NCBI RefSeq assembly: GCF_963580165.1
Contig: NZ_CAUZLM010000005.1
Coordinates: 62,001-126,000 of the forward strand
Length of the DNA stretch: 64,000 nt
Source: Fructobacillus evanidus
GTDB lineage: Bacteria; Bacillota; Bacilli; Lactobacillales; Lactobacillaceae
Direction of reading: 5' to 3'
How positions within the stretch are numbered: the stretch's first letter is position 1; each line of letters begins with the position of its first letter. This document shows positions 8,024-16,904 of the stretch, piece by piece. The notes under the pieces are model-generated. The model had not been told where the DNA came from, did no database searches, and was given only the letters and a program-made list of their open reading frames with translations. The position numbers and the translations under genes were made by a program.

Positions 8024-9106
8024 ATGACGAATCCAATTATTTCTTTAAAAAATATTGATGTGACCTTCCAACAAAAGAAGCGGACTATTGAGGCGGTTAA
8101 AAACGTTTCTATCGACGTGAACCGTGGCGACGTCTTCGGAATTGTTGGTTATTCCGGAGCTGGTAAGTCAACTTTGGTCCGGGTCATTAACCTCCTCCAG
8201 GTCCCAACAAACGGCCAGGTCATCGTGAATGGTGAAACATTCTTTGACGGTCAAGGCGCTGGTAAAAGCGGTGTCCAAATTAAGCCAAATGAGCTTCGCG
8301 ACCGCCGTCGCAAGATTGGGATGATTTTCCAGCACTTCAACTTGCTTAACGAGCGTACGGTAGCCGAAAACGTTGCCTTTGCCCTCCAGCACAGCCCATT
8401 AAAGGCCGATGAAAAGAAGGCTAAGGTTGCTGAACTGCTTGAATTAGTTGAATTGACTGATCGAGCAGAACAATTCCCTTCTCAACTTTCAGGTGGTCAG
8501 AAGCAACGTGTCGCCATCGCCCGCGCCTTGGCCAACGACCCTGAAATTCTGATTTCTGATGAAGCAACGTCTGCCTTGGATCCAAAGACGACTAACCAGA
8601 TTTTGGCCCTTTTGAAGAAGTTAAATGAGCAATACAACTTAACCATTCTTTTGATTACCCACGAAATGGATGCCGTCAAGGAAGTGGCTAACAAGGTTGC
8701 CGTGATGCAAGACGGTCAGGTCCTAGAAGAAGGTTCAACTTTGGACATCTTCACCAAGCCACAGGCCGCCTTAACGAAGGAATTTATTGAAACGGCTACG
8801 AACCAAGATAAGGCGTTGGCAACAATTGAGGAATCTGACGCCATTACGGACTTAAAGGACAACGAGGTCTTTGCTCGTCTGACTTACTCTGGTAATAGCA
8901 CAAATGAGCCATTGATCACCACCCTTTATCAGAAGTATGAAGTTGTCGCCAACATCTTGTACGGTAACGTTGAGATTCTACAAGGAACAGAAGTTGGTTC
9001 CCTGTTGGTCATCCTCTCAGGCTCAGCCGATGGTTTGGCTGCTGGTTTGCAGTCCTTAAAAGACCAAGGCATTACCGTTGATATCTTGAAAGGAAAGCAA
9101 GCATGA
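8024..9106 (+). CDS. metN: Methionine ABC transporter ATP-binding protein MetN
   Basis: 360 residues from the ATG at 8024 (MTNPIISLKNIDV). Walker A GYSGAGKST is at 42-50, the signature LSGGQKQRVAIARAL near 155, and Walker B with ILISDEATSALDP near 175. The C-terminal part from about 285 is the regulatory NIL domain that binds methionine and blocks transport when the cell is replete. A GTG at 8000 is in frame, but it lies only three bases from the Shine-Dalgarno and would add eight non-family residues. The stop overlaps the metI start as ATGA. Confidence 0.93.
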   Translation: MTNPIISLKNIDVTFQQKKRTIEAVKNVSIDVNRGDVFGIVGYSGAGKSTLVRVINLLQVPTNGQVIVNGETFFDGQGAGKSGVQIKPNELRDRRRKIGMIFQHFNLLNERTVAENVAFALQHSPLKADEKKAKVAELLELVELTDRAEQFPSQLSGGQKQRVAIARALANDPEILISDEATSALDPKTTNQILALLKKLNEQYNLTILLITHEMDAVKEVANKVAVMQDGQVLEEGSTLDIFTKPQAALTKEFIETATNQDKALATIEESDAITDLKDNEVFARLTYSGNSTNEPLITTLYQKYEVVANILYGNVEILQGTEVGSLLVILSGSADGLAAGLQSLKDQGITVDILKGKQA

Positions 9107-9798
9107 GTAATTGGTTTTCACAAACATTTCCAAACGTCGTTTATCAAGGTTGGTCCGGTGATACCGGTTGGCTAACTGCGATCAACCAAACCATTTTTAT
9201 GACCTTCTGGTCCGCTATCTTTGGTGGTCTCTTGGGCCTAATCTTTGGTTTTGGCCTCGTTGTTACAAGCCCTCGTGGCATTACCCCAAACAAGGTGCTC
9301 TTCTGGATTTTTGATAAGATTGTTTCGATTTTCCGAGCAATTCCGTTCATTATCCTGTTGGCCTTCATTGCCCCCGTTACAAAGACCATTGTTGGGACAC
9401 AAATCGGGTCTACTGCCGCTTTGGTGCCATTGTCATTGGGAGTCTTCCCCTTCTACGCCCGTCAGGTTCAGGTTGCCTTGACTGAAGTTGATTCTGGTAT
9501 CGTCGAAGCTGCCCAAGCAGTTGGTGCTTCCTTTAGCGAAATCGTCTTTGGTGTCTACCTCCGCGAAGGTCGGTCAGAATTAATTCGCGTGTCAACAGTG
9601 ACACTGATTTCCCTGATTGGATTAACAGCCATGGCCGGTGCCATTGGTGCCGGTGGTCTTGGAAACATGGCCATCGCTTACGGCTACAACCGTTTCGCCA
9701 ATGATACCACCTTGGTGGCCACCCTCTTGGTCCTTATCCTCGTCTTGATTGTCCAAGTCGTCGGTGACTACCTGGCAAAGCGCTATAACCACAAATAA
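9103..9798 (+). CDS. metI: Methionine ABC transporter permease MetI
   Basis: A 231-residue membrane permease with five hydrophobic helices and the EAA-type coupling loop (VEAAQAVGASFSEIVFGV) that docks on MetN. It is the channel subunit of the MetNIQ importer. The ATG overlaps the metN stop by four bases, so translation is coupled. A strong terminator follows. Confidence 0.93.
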   Translation: MSNWFSQTFPNVVYQGWSGDTGWLTAINQTIFMTFWSAIFGGLLGLIFGFGLVVTSPRGITPNKVLFWIFDKIVSIFRAIPFIILLAFIAPVTKTIVGTQIGSTAALVPLSLGVFPFYARQVQVALTEVDSGIVEAAQAVGASFSEIVFGVYLREGRSELIRVSTVTLISLIGLTAMAGAIGAGGLGNMAIAYGYNRFANDTTLVATLLVLILVLIVQVVGDYLAKRYNHK

Positions 9799-9806
9799 AA
9801 ATCAGT

Positions 9807-9848
9807 ACAAAAGGAGCTCAACACATAACTGTGTTAAGCTCCTTTTTT
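9807..9848. terminator. Terminator of the metQ-metI operon
   Basis: The long hairpin AAAAGGAGCT...AGCTCCTTTTTT, with inner arms AACACA/TGTGTT, also serves the converging gntR gene. Confidence 0.9.
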
Positions 9849-9868
9849 ATCGAACTATTAATGATTAA

Positions 9869-10567
9869 TTAGCGAGTCAATTGGAACTCGAAGCGATCAC
9901 CAACGTAATATGAGCGCACGTATTCAAACGGGTGGTCTTCCTGGTCATAAGAGACCTGACGAACAGCCAAAATTGGGTCGCCACGCTTGATTTGCAAGAA
10001 ATCAGCTTGCCGCTCCGTTGCTAGCGCTGCTGTGACCGTTTGCTCGGCCCGCCCAGGCTGAATACCAGCCTGGATTAAAGTGGCGTAGAGTGACTCTGTC
10101 AGGCTTGAACGGGTAAAGTTATTGACTAGCTTCACAGGTAAGGTGGTCTGCTCCAACAAAATTGGCTCATCATCACCCAAACGCAAGCGTTCCATCACCA
10201 AAACTTCATCCTCTGGTTTGAGTTGCAAATGTTCCAACTCTGAAACGGATGGGGTTGTCACCTTATAAGAAACGGTCACGGTTTGGGCCTCCCGGCCTGA
10301 TTTTTTCATTAATTCCGTAAAGGAAGTCACACCGAGTGCCCGTTCTGAAACCTTTTTCTCAGCCACATAGGTCCCGGAACCAACACGGCGCTCCAAGATG
10401 CCTTCGTCCACCAAGGTCTGAATTGCCTGGCGGAGGGTCATCCGAGAAACGTGAAAGGATTCAGCCAAGTCACGTTCGGCCGGCAGGCGTTTATTCGTCC
10501 CCCATTCACCAGCCGCAATGCGTTGACGAATCTCATTGTGAATTTCAATATAGCGTGGTATAGCCAT
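9869..10567 (-). CDS. GntR/HutC family regulator, NagR (YvoA)-like
   Basis: 232 residues: a GntR winged helix-turn-helix at about 1-70 (RLPAERDLAESFHVSRMTLRQA) and a UTRA ligand domain at about 95-230. The linker RALGVTSFTELMKKSGR closely resembles Bacillus YvoA/NagR, which senses GlcNAc-6-phosphate or glucosamine-6-phosphate. AGGAG lies 11 bases before the ATG. Its promoter spacer holds a TGGTCTAGGCA element similar to the NagR/DasR operator, pointing to autoregulation. No amino-sugar genes lie next to it, so targets must be elsewhere. Confidence 0.85.
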   Translation of the reverse strand: MAIPRYIEIHNEIRQRIAAGEWGTNKRLPAERDLAESFHVSRMTLRQAIQTLVDEGILERRVGSGTYVAEKKVSERALGVTSFTELMKKSGREAQTVTVSYKVTTPSVSELEHLQLKPEDEVLVMERLRLGDDEPILLEQTTLPVKLVNNFTRSSLTESLYATLIQAGIQPGRAEQTVTAALATERQADFLQIKRGDPILAVRQVSYDQEDHPFEYVRSYYVGDRFEFQLTR

Positions 10568-10635
10568 AATTATTGCCGCTCCTGACTGTTATTATTGGTT
10601 GAAATCTAGGATAAGTTGCTAGCATCTCTTTTCTC

Positions 10636-10664
10636 ATTATAATTGGTCTAGGCAGATATTTCAA
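10636..10664 (-). promoter_or_regulatory. gntR promoter with embedded operator
   Basis: On the minus strand TTGAAA (10664-10659), 17 bases, TATAAT (10641-10636). The spacer contains, on the plus strand, TGGTCTAGGCA (10644-10654), one half identical to the NagR/DasR-type operator TGGTCTAGACCA. Binding there would block the promoter. Confidence 0.7.
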
Positions 10665-10762
10665 ATCAGCCCGCATTTTTCACCAAATTTTTGAATCGCC
10701 TTCCTCTAGCTGATTTTTATAGAATCAATTCAAAAAAAATCCAGAAAAATTCTAAAAACCTC

Positions 10763-10791
10763 TTGCAAAATGAGAGAAAACCTGGTAATAT
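10763..10791 (+). promoter_or_regulatory. Promoter of tRNA-Gln(CUG)
   Basis: TTGCAA (10763-10768), 17 bases, TAATAT (10786-10791), with the mature tRNA starting 12 bases later. Confidence 0.8.
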
Positions 10792-10803
10792 ATATCAAGT
10801 AAT

Positions 10804-10875
10804 TGCCCCTTAGCCAAGCGGTAAGGCGGTGGCTTCTGGTGCCATTATGCGCTGGTTCGAATCCAGCAGGGGCAA
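10804..10875 (+). tRNA. tRNA-Gln (anticodon CUG)
   Basis: A complete cloverleaf: acceptor TGCCCCT/AGGGGCA, D-arm GCC...GGC, anticodon stem GTGGC/GCCAT with loop TTCTGGT (anticodon CTG), and T-arm GCTGG-TTCGAAT-CCAGC. The CCA end is not encoded. It reads CAG and complements the tRNA-Gln(UUG) gene at 38 kb. Confidence 0.95.
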
Positions 10876-10887
10876 TACGATAACTTA

Positions 10888-10923
10888 GAAAAGGCGGTCT
10901 TGCTAGTGTAAGGCCGCCTTTTA
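10888..10923 (+). terminator. Terminator of tRNA-Gln(CUG)
   Basis: The arms AAAAGGCGG and CCGCCTTTT enclose a loop of about 17 bases. Confidence 0.8.
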
Positions 10924-10954
10924 TGTTATCTTGGTAGTATAGCTTAATTCCTTT

Positions 10955-10969
10955 ACTAGATATTCTAGT
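10955..10969. promoter_or_regulatory. Palindrome upstream of the speG-like gene
   Basis: ACTAGA-TAT-TCTAGT is a perfect inverted repeat 22 bases before the likely GTG start. It is a candidate operator, perhaps for the TetR protein encoded just downstream (inference). Confidence 0.45.
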
Positions 10970-10991
10970 AGCAGACGAAATGGAGACAAAA

Positions 10992-11495
10992 GTGAATATC
11001 CGTCCTCTTGCTAAGCAAGATTTGCCTCATATTTACCAGCAAAAGAACTCACGGTCCGTGATGGCCCTTTGGTTCGAGGAACCCTTTAATTCCCTGGACG
11101 AATTAACCATCCTCTACGACCGCCACGTCCTCGATCAAAGCGAACGCCGTTTCGTGATTGAGGAAGATAACCAATTTGTCGGTGTTGTTGAATTAATCGC
11201 TATCAATACCATTCACCGACACTGTGAAATCCAAATCATTATTGACACCAAATTTCAGGGCCAAGGCTTAGCCCAAGAAGGTCTACACGCGGGAATTGAA
11301 TATGCCTTTTCCGTCTTAAATCTTCACAAAATTTACCTGTACGTCGATGTAGAAAATCCAGCTGCTATCCACATTTATAAAAAATTCGGCTTCCAAGAGG
11401 AAGGCCGACTCCGTCAACATTACTTTGCCGAAGGACGTTACCATGATTCCTTAATGATGGGACTCTTCGCTAACGAATTTTACCAAGAAAAATAA
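10992..11495 (+). CDS. speG: Spermidine/polyamine N-acetyltransferase, SpeG-like (GNAT)
   Basis: 167 residues of the GNAT fold, closely matching SpeG along its length: VMALWFEEPFNSLDEL, DQSERRFVIEE, VELIAINTIHRHCEIQIII, then the acetyl-CoA loop FQGQGLA and FGFQEEGRLR. SpeG acetylates spermidine and spermine to prevent polyamine toxicity. I prefer the GTG at 10992, which has GGAG six bases upstream; the ATG at 10980 would add METK but lacks a ribosome binding site. The TetR gene follows five bases after the stop, so the two are likely co-transcribed. Confidence 0.85.
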   Translation: MNIRPLAKQDLPHIYQQKNSRSVMALWFEEPFNSLDELTILYDRHVLDQSERRFVIEEDNQFVGVVELIAINTIHRHCEIQIIIDTKFQGQGLAQEGLHAGIEYAFSVLNLHKIYLYVDVENPAAIHIYKKFGFQEEGRLRQHYFAEGRYHDSLMMGLFANEFYQEK

Positions 11496-11500
11496 TCATT

Positions 11501-12076
11501 ATGAAAACTGATGCCCGTTATACCAAAGCCGATGCCGCTATTCGTGCCACATTCTTAGAGATTTTGGCCCATAAAGACTTTCATAAAATCTCTGTCCAAG
11601 AAATCATTAAGCAGGCTAATATTAACCGTTCAACCTTCTATGCTCATTTCTTAGATAAAGATGATTTGATGGAAACCATCCAGATGGATCTTTTGGAAGA
11701 AACCATGGGGGCTTTACCAAGTTTGAACATCGAAAATTTTGACGTTTCTGAAATTTTTCAGCATCGAGCCGAATTTTTAGTCCAAAAACTCTATGAGCAA
11801 AAAGATTTAGCAGCTCTGCTCTTATCAAAGCATGCCGAGCATTCTTTTGAAAACCGAATGGTGGAACAAGCAAAAAAAGCCTTCTTTAGCACGACCGAGG
11901 GACATGACTTGGCCATTCCACCACGCTATGCCTTAAATATTCTCACTGGAACCACCACGAATATGATTATCACTTGGATTCGTTCAGATTTTCAGGACTC
12001 AACTGATGAATTCGCGGCTATCTTAGTTAAAGTTATTCCACCTCTTTTAACAAAAGTTATCCATGTCCAAGACTAA
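11501..12076 (+). CDS. TetR/AcrR family transcriptional regulator
   Basis: 191 residues with the N-terminal TetR helix-turn-helix (HKISVQEIIKQANINRSTFYAHFLDKDDLM, about 27-56) and a helical C-terminal ligand domain. It resembles the lactobacillal group that controls YhgE/ABC-2 type membrane proteins, and such a membrane protein lies immediately downstream behind its own promoter region. There is no good ribosome binding site, so translation is probably coupled to the acetyltransferase gene. Confidence 0.88.
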   Translation: MKTDARYTKADAAIRATFLEILAHKDFHKISVQEIIKQANINRSTFYAHFLDKDDLMETIQMDLLEETMGALPSLNIENFDVSEIFQHRAEFLVQKLYEQKDLAALLLSKHAEHSFENRMVEQAKKAFFSTTEGHDLAIPPRYALNILTGTTTNMIITWIRSDFQDSTDEFAAILVKVIPPLLTKVIHVQD

Positions 12077-12084
12077 TCTTGCAA

Positions 12085-12111
12085 AAGCCACCCGCCAATG
12101 GGTGGTTTTTT
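12085..12111 (+). terminator. Terminator after tetR
   Basis: CCACCC-GCCAAT-GGGTGG followed by six T. Confidence 0.88.
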
Positions 12112-12224
12112 GTTGGATAAAGTGCTTAAAATCCTCCTATCCAACTTTTAAGCAACGATTGTTGGTTTTATTTTTTTGACAATTTCATATACTAAAGTCA
12201 GTAAATAAAACGAGGAAGTACAAT

Positions 12225-13283
12225 ATGAAATCATCAAATAAATTGATTTTAGGTTTGGCCCTTGGTTTGACGGTCGTCTTAGGAATTATGATGACTGCCT
12301 TCTCATTGCCAGCCGTAAAATCAGGTATTAACAATGTGCCAATTGGTGTCGTTGCTCAAAATGATGCAACGTACGAAAAGTTGGCTAAGCCATTGTCCGA
12401 TAAGGGCTTTAAGGTTAGCCAGTATGACAGCGAAAAAGACGTGAAGTCAGCTATCAAGGAACGTAAGATTTACGGTGCCTTTGAAATGTCAGCAACCGGT
12501 GACTTGAGCTTGTACCAAGCAACAGCCGCTTCTGCAACCGTTGCCCAAGCCTTGAACCAAATCGGTCAGGGTGTTGTTACCCAGCAAAAGGCCGCTGCTA
12601 AGGCGCAATTAACGCCAATGATGGCACAGGCCAATGACGTCAACACGTTGAAGGCCTTGAACCAAAAGTCAGCAGCAATCGATGCTAAGACATTGAAGGT
12701 TGTTGAATTACGTGCCTTCCCTAAGGATGACCCTAAGGGAACTGGTTTGGCCGCTGGTGCTTTGCCAATTGCCCTTGGTGGTTGGATTGGTGCCGTTGCT
12801 ATTGCAAATGTGATTAAGGGTAAGAAGCAAAAGTTCTTTGCTGCCTTGGCCTTCGCCTTCGTTGGTGGACTTGGCCTTGTTGGTGTTATCCAATTCGGTG
12901 TTGGTACTTTCAATGGTAACTACTGGTTAACATCACTTGGTGCCATGGTTGGTATCGCCGCTACTGCATTCTTTGTTCTGGGTATTTTGGAAGTGATGGG
13001 CAACGGTGGTTTGATTATCGCCGCCATCATGTTGATTTTGCTTGGAAACCCACTTTCAGGGCTCTCATCAGCTCCTGAAATGTTGCCAAAGAGCTGGGGC
13101 TTCTTCGGACAACTCTTGCCACCTGGGGCAACTGGAACGCTCTTGCGTGACATCGCCTTCTTCGATGGTAATGCCATCGCCTTACCATTGACTGTATTGC
13201 TTAGCTACGTTGCCGTTGGTTTGATTCTCTTCGCCATCGGTAAGAAGTCAACCATTGTTGTTTCTGAAACAACGACTGACTAA
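12225..13283 (+). CDS. ABC-2/YhgE-like membrane protein
   Basis: 352 residues: one N-terminal membrane helix (about 8-30), an extracytoplasmic stretch of about 140 residues rich in Ala and Gln, then five membrane helices from about 178 to 340. This is the layout of ABC-2/YhgE-Pip-like permease or phage-infection-protein relatives, several of which are controlled by TetR proteins. No ATPase is encoded nearby, so its transport role is uncertain. TTGACA at 12176-12181 is a plausible -35, and GAGGAAG precedes the ATG. Codon use suggests good expression. Confidence 0.75.
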   Translation: MKSSNKLILGLALGLTVVLGIMMTAFSLPAVKSGINNVPIGVVAQNDATYEKLAKPLSDKGFKVSQYDSEKDVKSAIKERKIYGAFEMSATGDLSLYQATAASATVAQALNQIGQGVVTQQKAAAKAQLTPMMAQANDVNTLKALNQKSAAIDAKTLKVVELRAFPKDDPKGTGLAAGALPIALGGWIGAVAIANVIKGKKQKFFAALAFAFVGGLGLVGVIQFGVGTFNGNYWLTSLGAMVGIAATAFFVLGILEVMGNGGLIIAAIMLILLGNPLSGLSSAPEMLPKSWGFFGQLLPPGATGTLLRDIAFFDGNAIALPLTVLLSYVAVGLILFAIGKKSTIVVSETTTD

Positions 13284-13305
13284 TCCAAAATATTTTTTCT
13301 GCTTG

Positions 13306-13350
13306 AAAAACCGCTCGCACGTCTGATTTCAGACAAGCAAGCGGTTTTTT
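13306..13350. terminator. Bidirectional terminator between the membrane protein gene and metF
   Basis: The outer stem AAAACCGCT/AGCGGTTTT encloses an inner hairpin GTCTGATTTCAGAC, with T-runs on both strands. Confidence 0.85.
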
Positions 13351-13409
13351 GTTTTACTATTTAATTTTCAAGGAGGTCAGTATTAGTATCAAGCGGCCCG
13401 GAACTCGCG

Positions 13410-14315
13410 TTAATGAACCAGTTCGATTTCCACGCTATCCTCTATTTGGTTAGCCGCAAAAATCGTCTTGGTGGCATCCCAGATTTTCTCAGCGATTTCT
13501 GGCTTATTCATCGTATACAAATGAATGCCATCGACTCCCTGAGATACCAAATCGACGATTTGTTCGATTGCATAGGCAATCCCAGCATCCTTTAACGCCA
13601 ACGGATTATCCGCATAGCGATCAAGCATTTTTTGATACTTTTTGGGTACTGGCACACCCGAAAATTTCGTTATCCGCTCAATTTGCTTTTTATTGGTACA
13701 GGGCATAATGCCGGCTTCAACCGGCACGTGGATGCCAGCCAGGGCTAGCCGTTCCTGAAATTCATAAAAATGCTGATTGTCAAAAAATAGCTGTGAAATC
13801 AGGTGGTCCGCCCCCGCATCGACCTTGCGCCTCAGCCCCTCAATATCAGCCACCACAGATGGTGACTCCTGGTGCACTTCCGGATAGCAAGCAGCGGCAA
13901 CATCAAAATTAGGATACTCGCGATCAATATAAGCAACCAAATCAGAAGCATGGTGAAAGGTCCCATTTGGTGATAACCCGTCTACTGGGTCACCGCGCAG
14001 TGCCAGTACGTTTTGAATATTATCGGCCGCCAGTTGGTCAAGCAATTCGTCCACCTGCTGTTGGCTCCGATACAAACTAGGAATATGGGCAACTGCTGGT
14101 ACGTGTAGCTGATTTTGAATCAGATTGGCAACCTCAATCGTTTCATTGCCCTGGGCCGTTCCGCCCGCACCCAATGTGACCGAAATAAAATCAGGCGAAA
14201 CATCATTTAAAGAAGATAGCGTTGGCAGAATACTTTCTTTGGAAGTATTCTTTCGTGGTGGAAAAACCTCGAGGGAAAAAACTGTTTTTTTCTCGAATAA
14301 ATCAACTAGCTTCAT
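13410..14315 (-). CDS. metF: 5,10-methylenetetrahydrofolate reductase MetF
   Basis: 301 residues of the MetF TIM-barrel flavoprotein, which makes the 5-methyl-THF used by MetE. The family segments SLEVFPPR, FISVTLGAGG, LALRGDP and QLFFDNQ are clear. The start is the second of two close ATG codons: AGGGAGG sits six bases before ATG at 14315 but directly touches the one at 14321. It overlaps the metE 3' end by 14 bases, so translation is coupled and both share the metE T-box. Confidence 0.95.
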   Translation of the reverse strand: MKLVDLFEKKTVFSLEVFPPRKNTSKESILPTLSSLNDVSPDFISVTLGAGGTAQGNETIEVANLIQNQLHVPAVAHIPSLYRSQQQVDELLDQLAADNIQNVLALRGDPVDGLSPNGTFHHASDLVAYIDREYPNFDVAAACYPEVHQESPSVVADIEGLRRKVDAGADHLISQLFFDNQHFYEFQERLALAGIHVPVEAGIMPCTNKKQIERITKFSGVPVPKKYQKMLDRYADNPLALKDAGIAYAIEQIVDLVSQGVDGIHLYTMNKPEIAEKIWDATKTIFAANQIEDSVEIELVH

Positions 14316-16581
14316 CGACATCCTCCCTGATTGCTTGAATGGCAGCAATCATGTTTGCCAAACTGGCGAACGATTCCGCCTCGGACCGGGTCTTCAAACC
14401 ACAATCTGGATTGATCCAAACATTTTCGGCAGGAATTTTTTCGATCACCTGCTCAATCAAACCTTGAATTTCATTTTGGCTTGGCACCCGTGGTGAATGA
14501 ATATCATAGACACCTGGACCGACCTGAGTTTGGAACTGGTGGTCAACTAAGTCGTCAATCAAGGTGAAATCAGCTCGAGAGGCTTCAAACGAAATTACAT
14601 CGGCATCCAAGTCATCAATCGCTTGGAGAATATCTGAGAACTCACTATAGCACATATGAGTGTGAATTTGCGTTGTTGGCGCGACACCGGAATGAACCAG
14701 GCGGAAAGCCGGAACGGCCCAATCTAGGTATTGGCTAAACCAATCTGATTTTCTTAATGGTAAATTCTCACGTAGGGCGGGTTCATCGATTTGAATAATC
14801 TTAATTTCATGCTTTTCCAAATCCAAAACTTCATCACGTAGTGCCAAAGCAATTTGAGTAACGACTTCCTTGCGCTCGATGTCTTCACGAGGGAATGACC
14901 AATTAAAGATGGTTACTGGCCCCGTCAGCATCCCCTTCACGAGCTTATCCGTCAGGCCATTCGCATAGACTGAGGCTGCGACCGTAATCGGTGCCGTACG
15001 GCTAACATCTCCCCAGATAATTGGTGGCTTAACAGCCCGGCTCCCATATGACTGGACCCATCCATTTTGGGTAAAGACAAATCCACCTAATTTTTCACCG
15101 AAGTATTCGACCATGTCATTGCGTTCGTATTCTCCATGAACCAAGACATCCAGACCTAACTCCTCTTGCTTACGGATAATCCGCGCAATCTTGTCTTCGT
15201 TAAATTGGTCGTATTCTTCTTGGCTGATTTCATGGTGCTTAAATTGACGACGGTTGGCCCGAACATCAGCTGTTTGTGGGAAGGAACCGATTGTCGTCGT
15301 TGGGAACAATGGCAAGTCTAATTCTTCGTTTTGCAAAGCAATCCGTGTTTTTCGATCTGGCAGCCGAGTATAGTCATCGTCGCGCAACGCCTCCACTCGC
15401 TTTTGCACTGCCACATTAACCGGGTGCTTGACATCGGCAAAGAGTCGTTGATTTTCTTCCAAATACTTCTCGCTACCCTCTCGGCCAGCAACAATCGCAG
15501 CCAATTCACTGAGTTCATGCAATTTCTCAATAGCAAAGGCCAGATGTTGGGCAACATCCTGGTCCAACTGATTTTCATTGGCAACGGTATAAGGCACGTG
15601 CAACAAAGAGGAAGAAGTATTGAGGACAACGGGTACTTCTGCTGGCAACTGGTGCAATTGCTGCAAAGTTGTTTGGTAATGGTTGCGCCAAACGTTCTTA
15701 CCATTCACAACCCCAGCAAAGAGCGTCTTATCGGTTGGAAAACCGTATTGCTCAATCAATTGCCAATTTTCTTGCCCCTCAACAAGGTCCAAACCGATCC
15801 CTGCAAAAGGCTTTTGAATCAAATTTTGGTAGACATCCCTGACATCGCCAAAGTAGGTCTGCAAAACGACTTTGACTGTGGTTGGTTGGGCCAAGATTTG
15901 GTCATAGAGTTGATCAAACAATTCTTGGTCTTGTTGACTGACATCAAACGTGAGGGCTGGTTCATCAACTTGTAAATAGTCCACCCCCAGCTCCTGCAGG
16001 TTAGCCAAGAGTGCTTGATAAGCCTGGACCAAATCAGTAATGAAATCAGTTGGCTTGGCGCCATCCACAAAACGTGCTAATTTCAACAGCGTATAGGGAC
16101 CGATAAAGACAGCCTTAATCGAATCAATCCCTGCTGCCTGGGCTTCACGAATTTCATCAAGTAGCCTTTGACCATTAAACTGCACGTGTGTCTCTGGCGT
16201 AAATTCAGAAACGATGTAGTGATAATTCGTATTAAACCACTTCTTCATTGGCAGCGCCTTAACTGTCTGGTCACCTTCCTGATAACCTCGAGCCTGAGCG
16301 AAATACTCATCTAATTTTGACAATCCTAATTGTCGATAGCGGTCAGAAACAATATTTAAATCGTTGGCAACGTCCAAAAAATTATCAAAGAAAGAAAAGT
16401 CGCCAACTGGAATCAAGTCAATGCCAGCTTCCTGCTGGGCCTGCCAATGCACCAACTTAATCTCGTGTGCCTTTTGCAGTAACTCGTCCTGGTTCAACTG
16501 CTTCTTCCAATAATGTTCTGTCGCAAACTTAAGCTCTCGCTTTTCACCAATCCGTGGGAAACCAATAATTGTTGTTGTCAT
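14302..16581 (-). CDS. metE: Cobalamin-independent methionine synthase MetE
   Basis: 759 residues, full length for 5-methyltetrahydropteroyltriglutamate-homocysteine methyltransferase. The N-terminal barrel begins TTTIIGFPRIGEKRELK. The catalytic barrel holds FPTTTIGSFPQT, the zinc ligands in HTHMCYSEF (near 641-643), and the late Cys in NPDCGLKTR (near 726). It transfers the methyl group to homocysteine with zinc and without B12. GAGGAG precedes the ATG. A T-box lies directly upstream, and metF follows with overlap. Confidence 0.97.
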   Translation of the reverse strand: MTTTIIGFPRIGEKRELKFATEHYWKKQLNQDELLQKAHEIKLVHWQAQQEAGIDLIPVGDFSFFDNFLDVANDLNIVSDRYRQLGLSKLDEYFAQARGYQEGDQTVKALPMKKWFNTNYHYIVSEFTPETHVQFNGQRLLDEIREAQAAGIDSIKAVFIGPYTLLKLARFVDGAKPTDFITDLVQAYQALLANLQELGVDYLQVDEPALTFDVSQQDQELFDQLYDQILAQPTTVKVVLQTYFGDVRDVYQNLIQKPFAGIGLDLVEGQENWQLIEQYGFPTDKTLFAGVVNGKNVWRNHYQTTLQQLHQLPAEVPVVLNTSSSLLHVPYTVANENQLDQDVAQHLAFAIEKLHELSELAAIVAGREGSEKYLEENQRLFADVKHPVNVAVQKRVEALRDDDYTRLPDRKTRIALQNEELDLPLFPTTTIGSFPQTADVRANRRQFKHHEISQEEYDQFNEDKIARIIRKQEELGLDVLVHGEYERNDMVEYFGEKLGGFVFTQNGWVQSYGSRAVKPPIIWGDVSRTAPITVAASVYANGLTDKLVKGMLTGPVTIFNWSFPREDIERKEVVTQIALALRDEVLDLEKHEIKIIQIDEPALRENLPLRKSDWFSQYLDWAVPAFRLVHSGVAPTTQIHTHMCYSEFSDILQAIDDLDADVISFEASRADFTLIDDLVDHQFQTQVGPGVYDIHSPRVPSQNEIQGLIEQVIEKIPAENVWINPDCGLKTRSEAESFASLANMIAAIQAIREDVDEAS

Positions 16582-16624
16582 GTTCTTTTCTCCTCATCTT
16601 TTCTTTACTAGTCTTGGCCGCACA

Positions 16625-16892
16625 TAAAAACGCCCCTAGATAAACAATCACGTCTATCTAGGGGCGCCTTTTGGCACGGTACCACCCTAATTGTCTGAAA
16701 AAAACATCAGACTTACTCAATACCCCAAAATACATCGGAGCCACACAAGATAACGGTTGTGAACCGTGGCCATCTCACGCAAAGTGCGCTCGACCGGCCA
16801 GTAACTCCAAGACCATCTTCTCTAACCATTTTTCTACCAATTCTCATCATCATGGTTCTCTGTCAGAAATTCGGATTAGATACTCATCTTTT
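16625..16892 (-). promoter_or_regulatory. T-box riboswitch (Met specifier) of metE-metF
   Basis: On the minus strand the leader begins AAAAGATGAGTA, contains AGAGA, a specifier ATG at 16816-16814 (context GAAGATGGTC), the antiterminator box GGGTGGTACCGTGCC, and a terminator with arms GCGCCCCTAGATAGAC/TTTATCTAGGGGCG plus a T-run. It separates metC from metE, so metE-metF has its own tRNA-Met check. A weak promoter (TTGAAA, 17 bases, AACAAT) overlaps the metC stop region. Confidence 0.93.
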
Positions 16893-16904
16893 CATTGTTG
16901 GTTT

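Noticed and set aside
12188..12204. TACT-N6-AGTA inverted repeat as the TetR operator before the membrane protein gene
   Set aside because: Only four bases per arm, easily chance in an AT-rich stretch.
15331..15975. A 214-codon frame antisense to metE
   Set aside because: The metE protein is clearly coding on the other strand and the antisense product resembles nothing.
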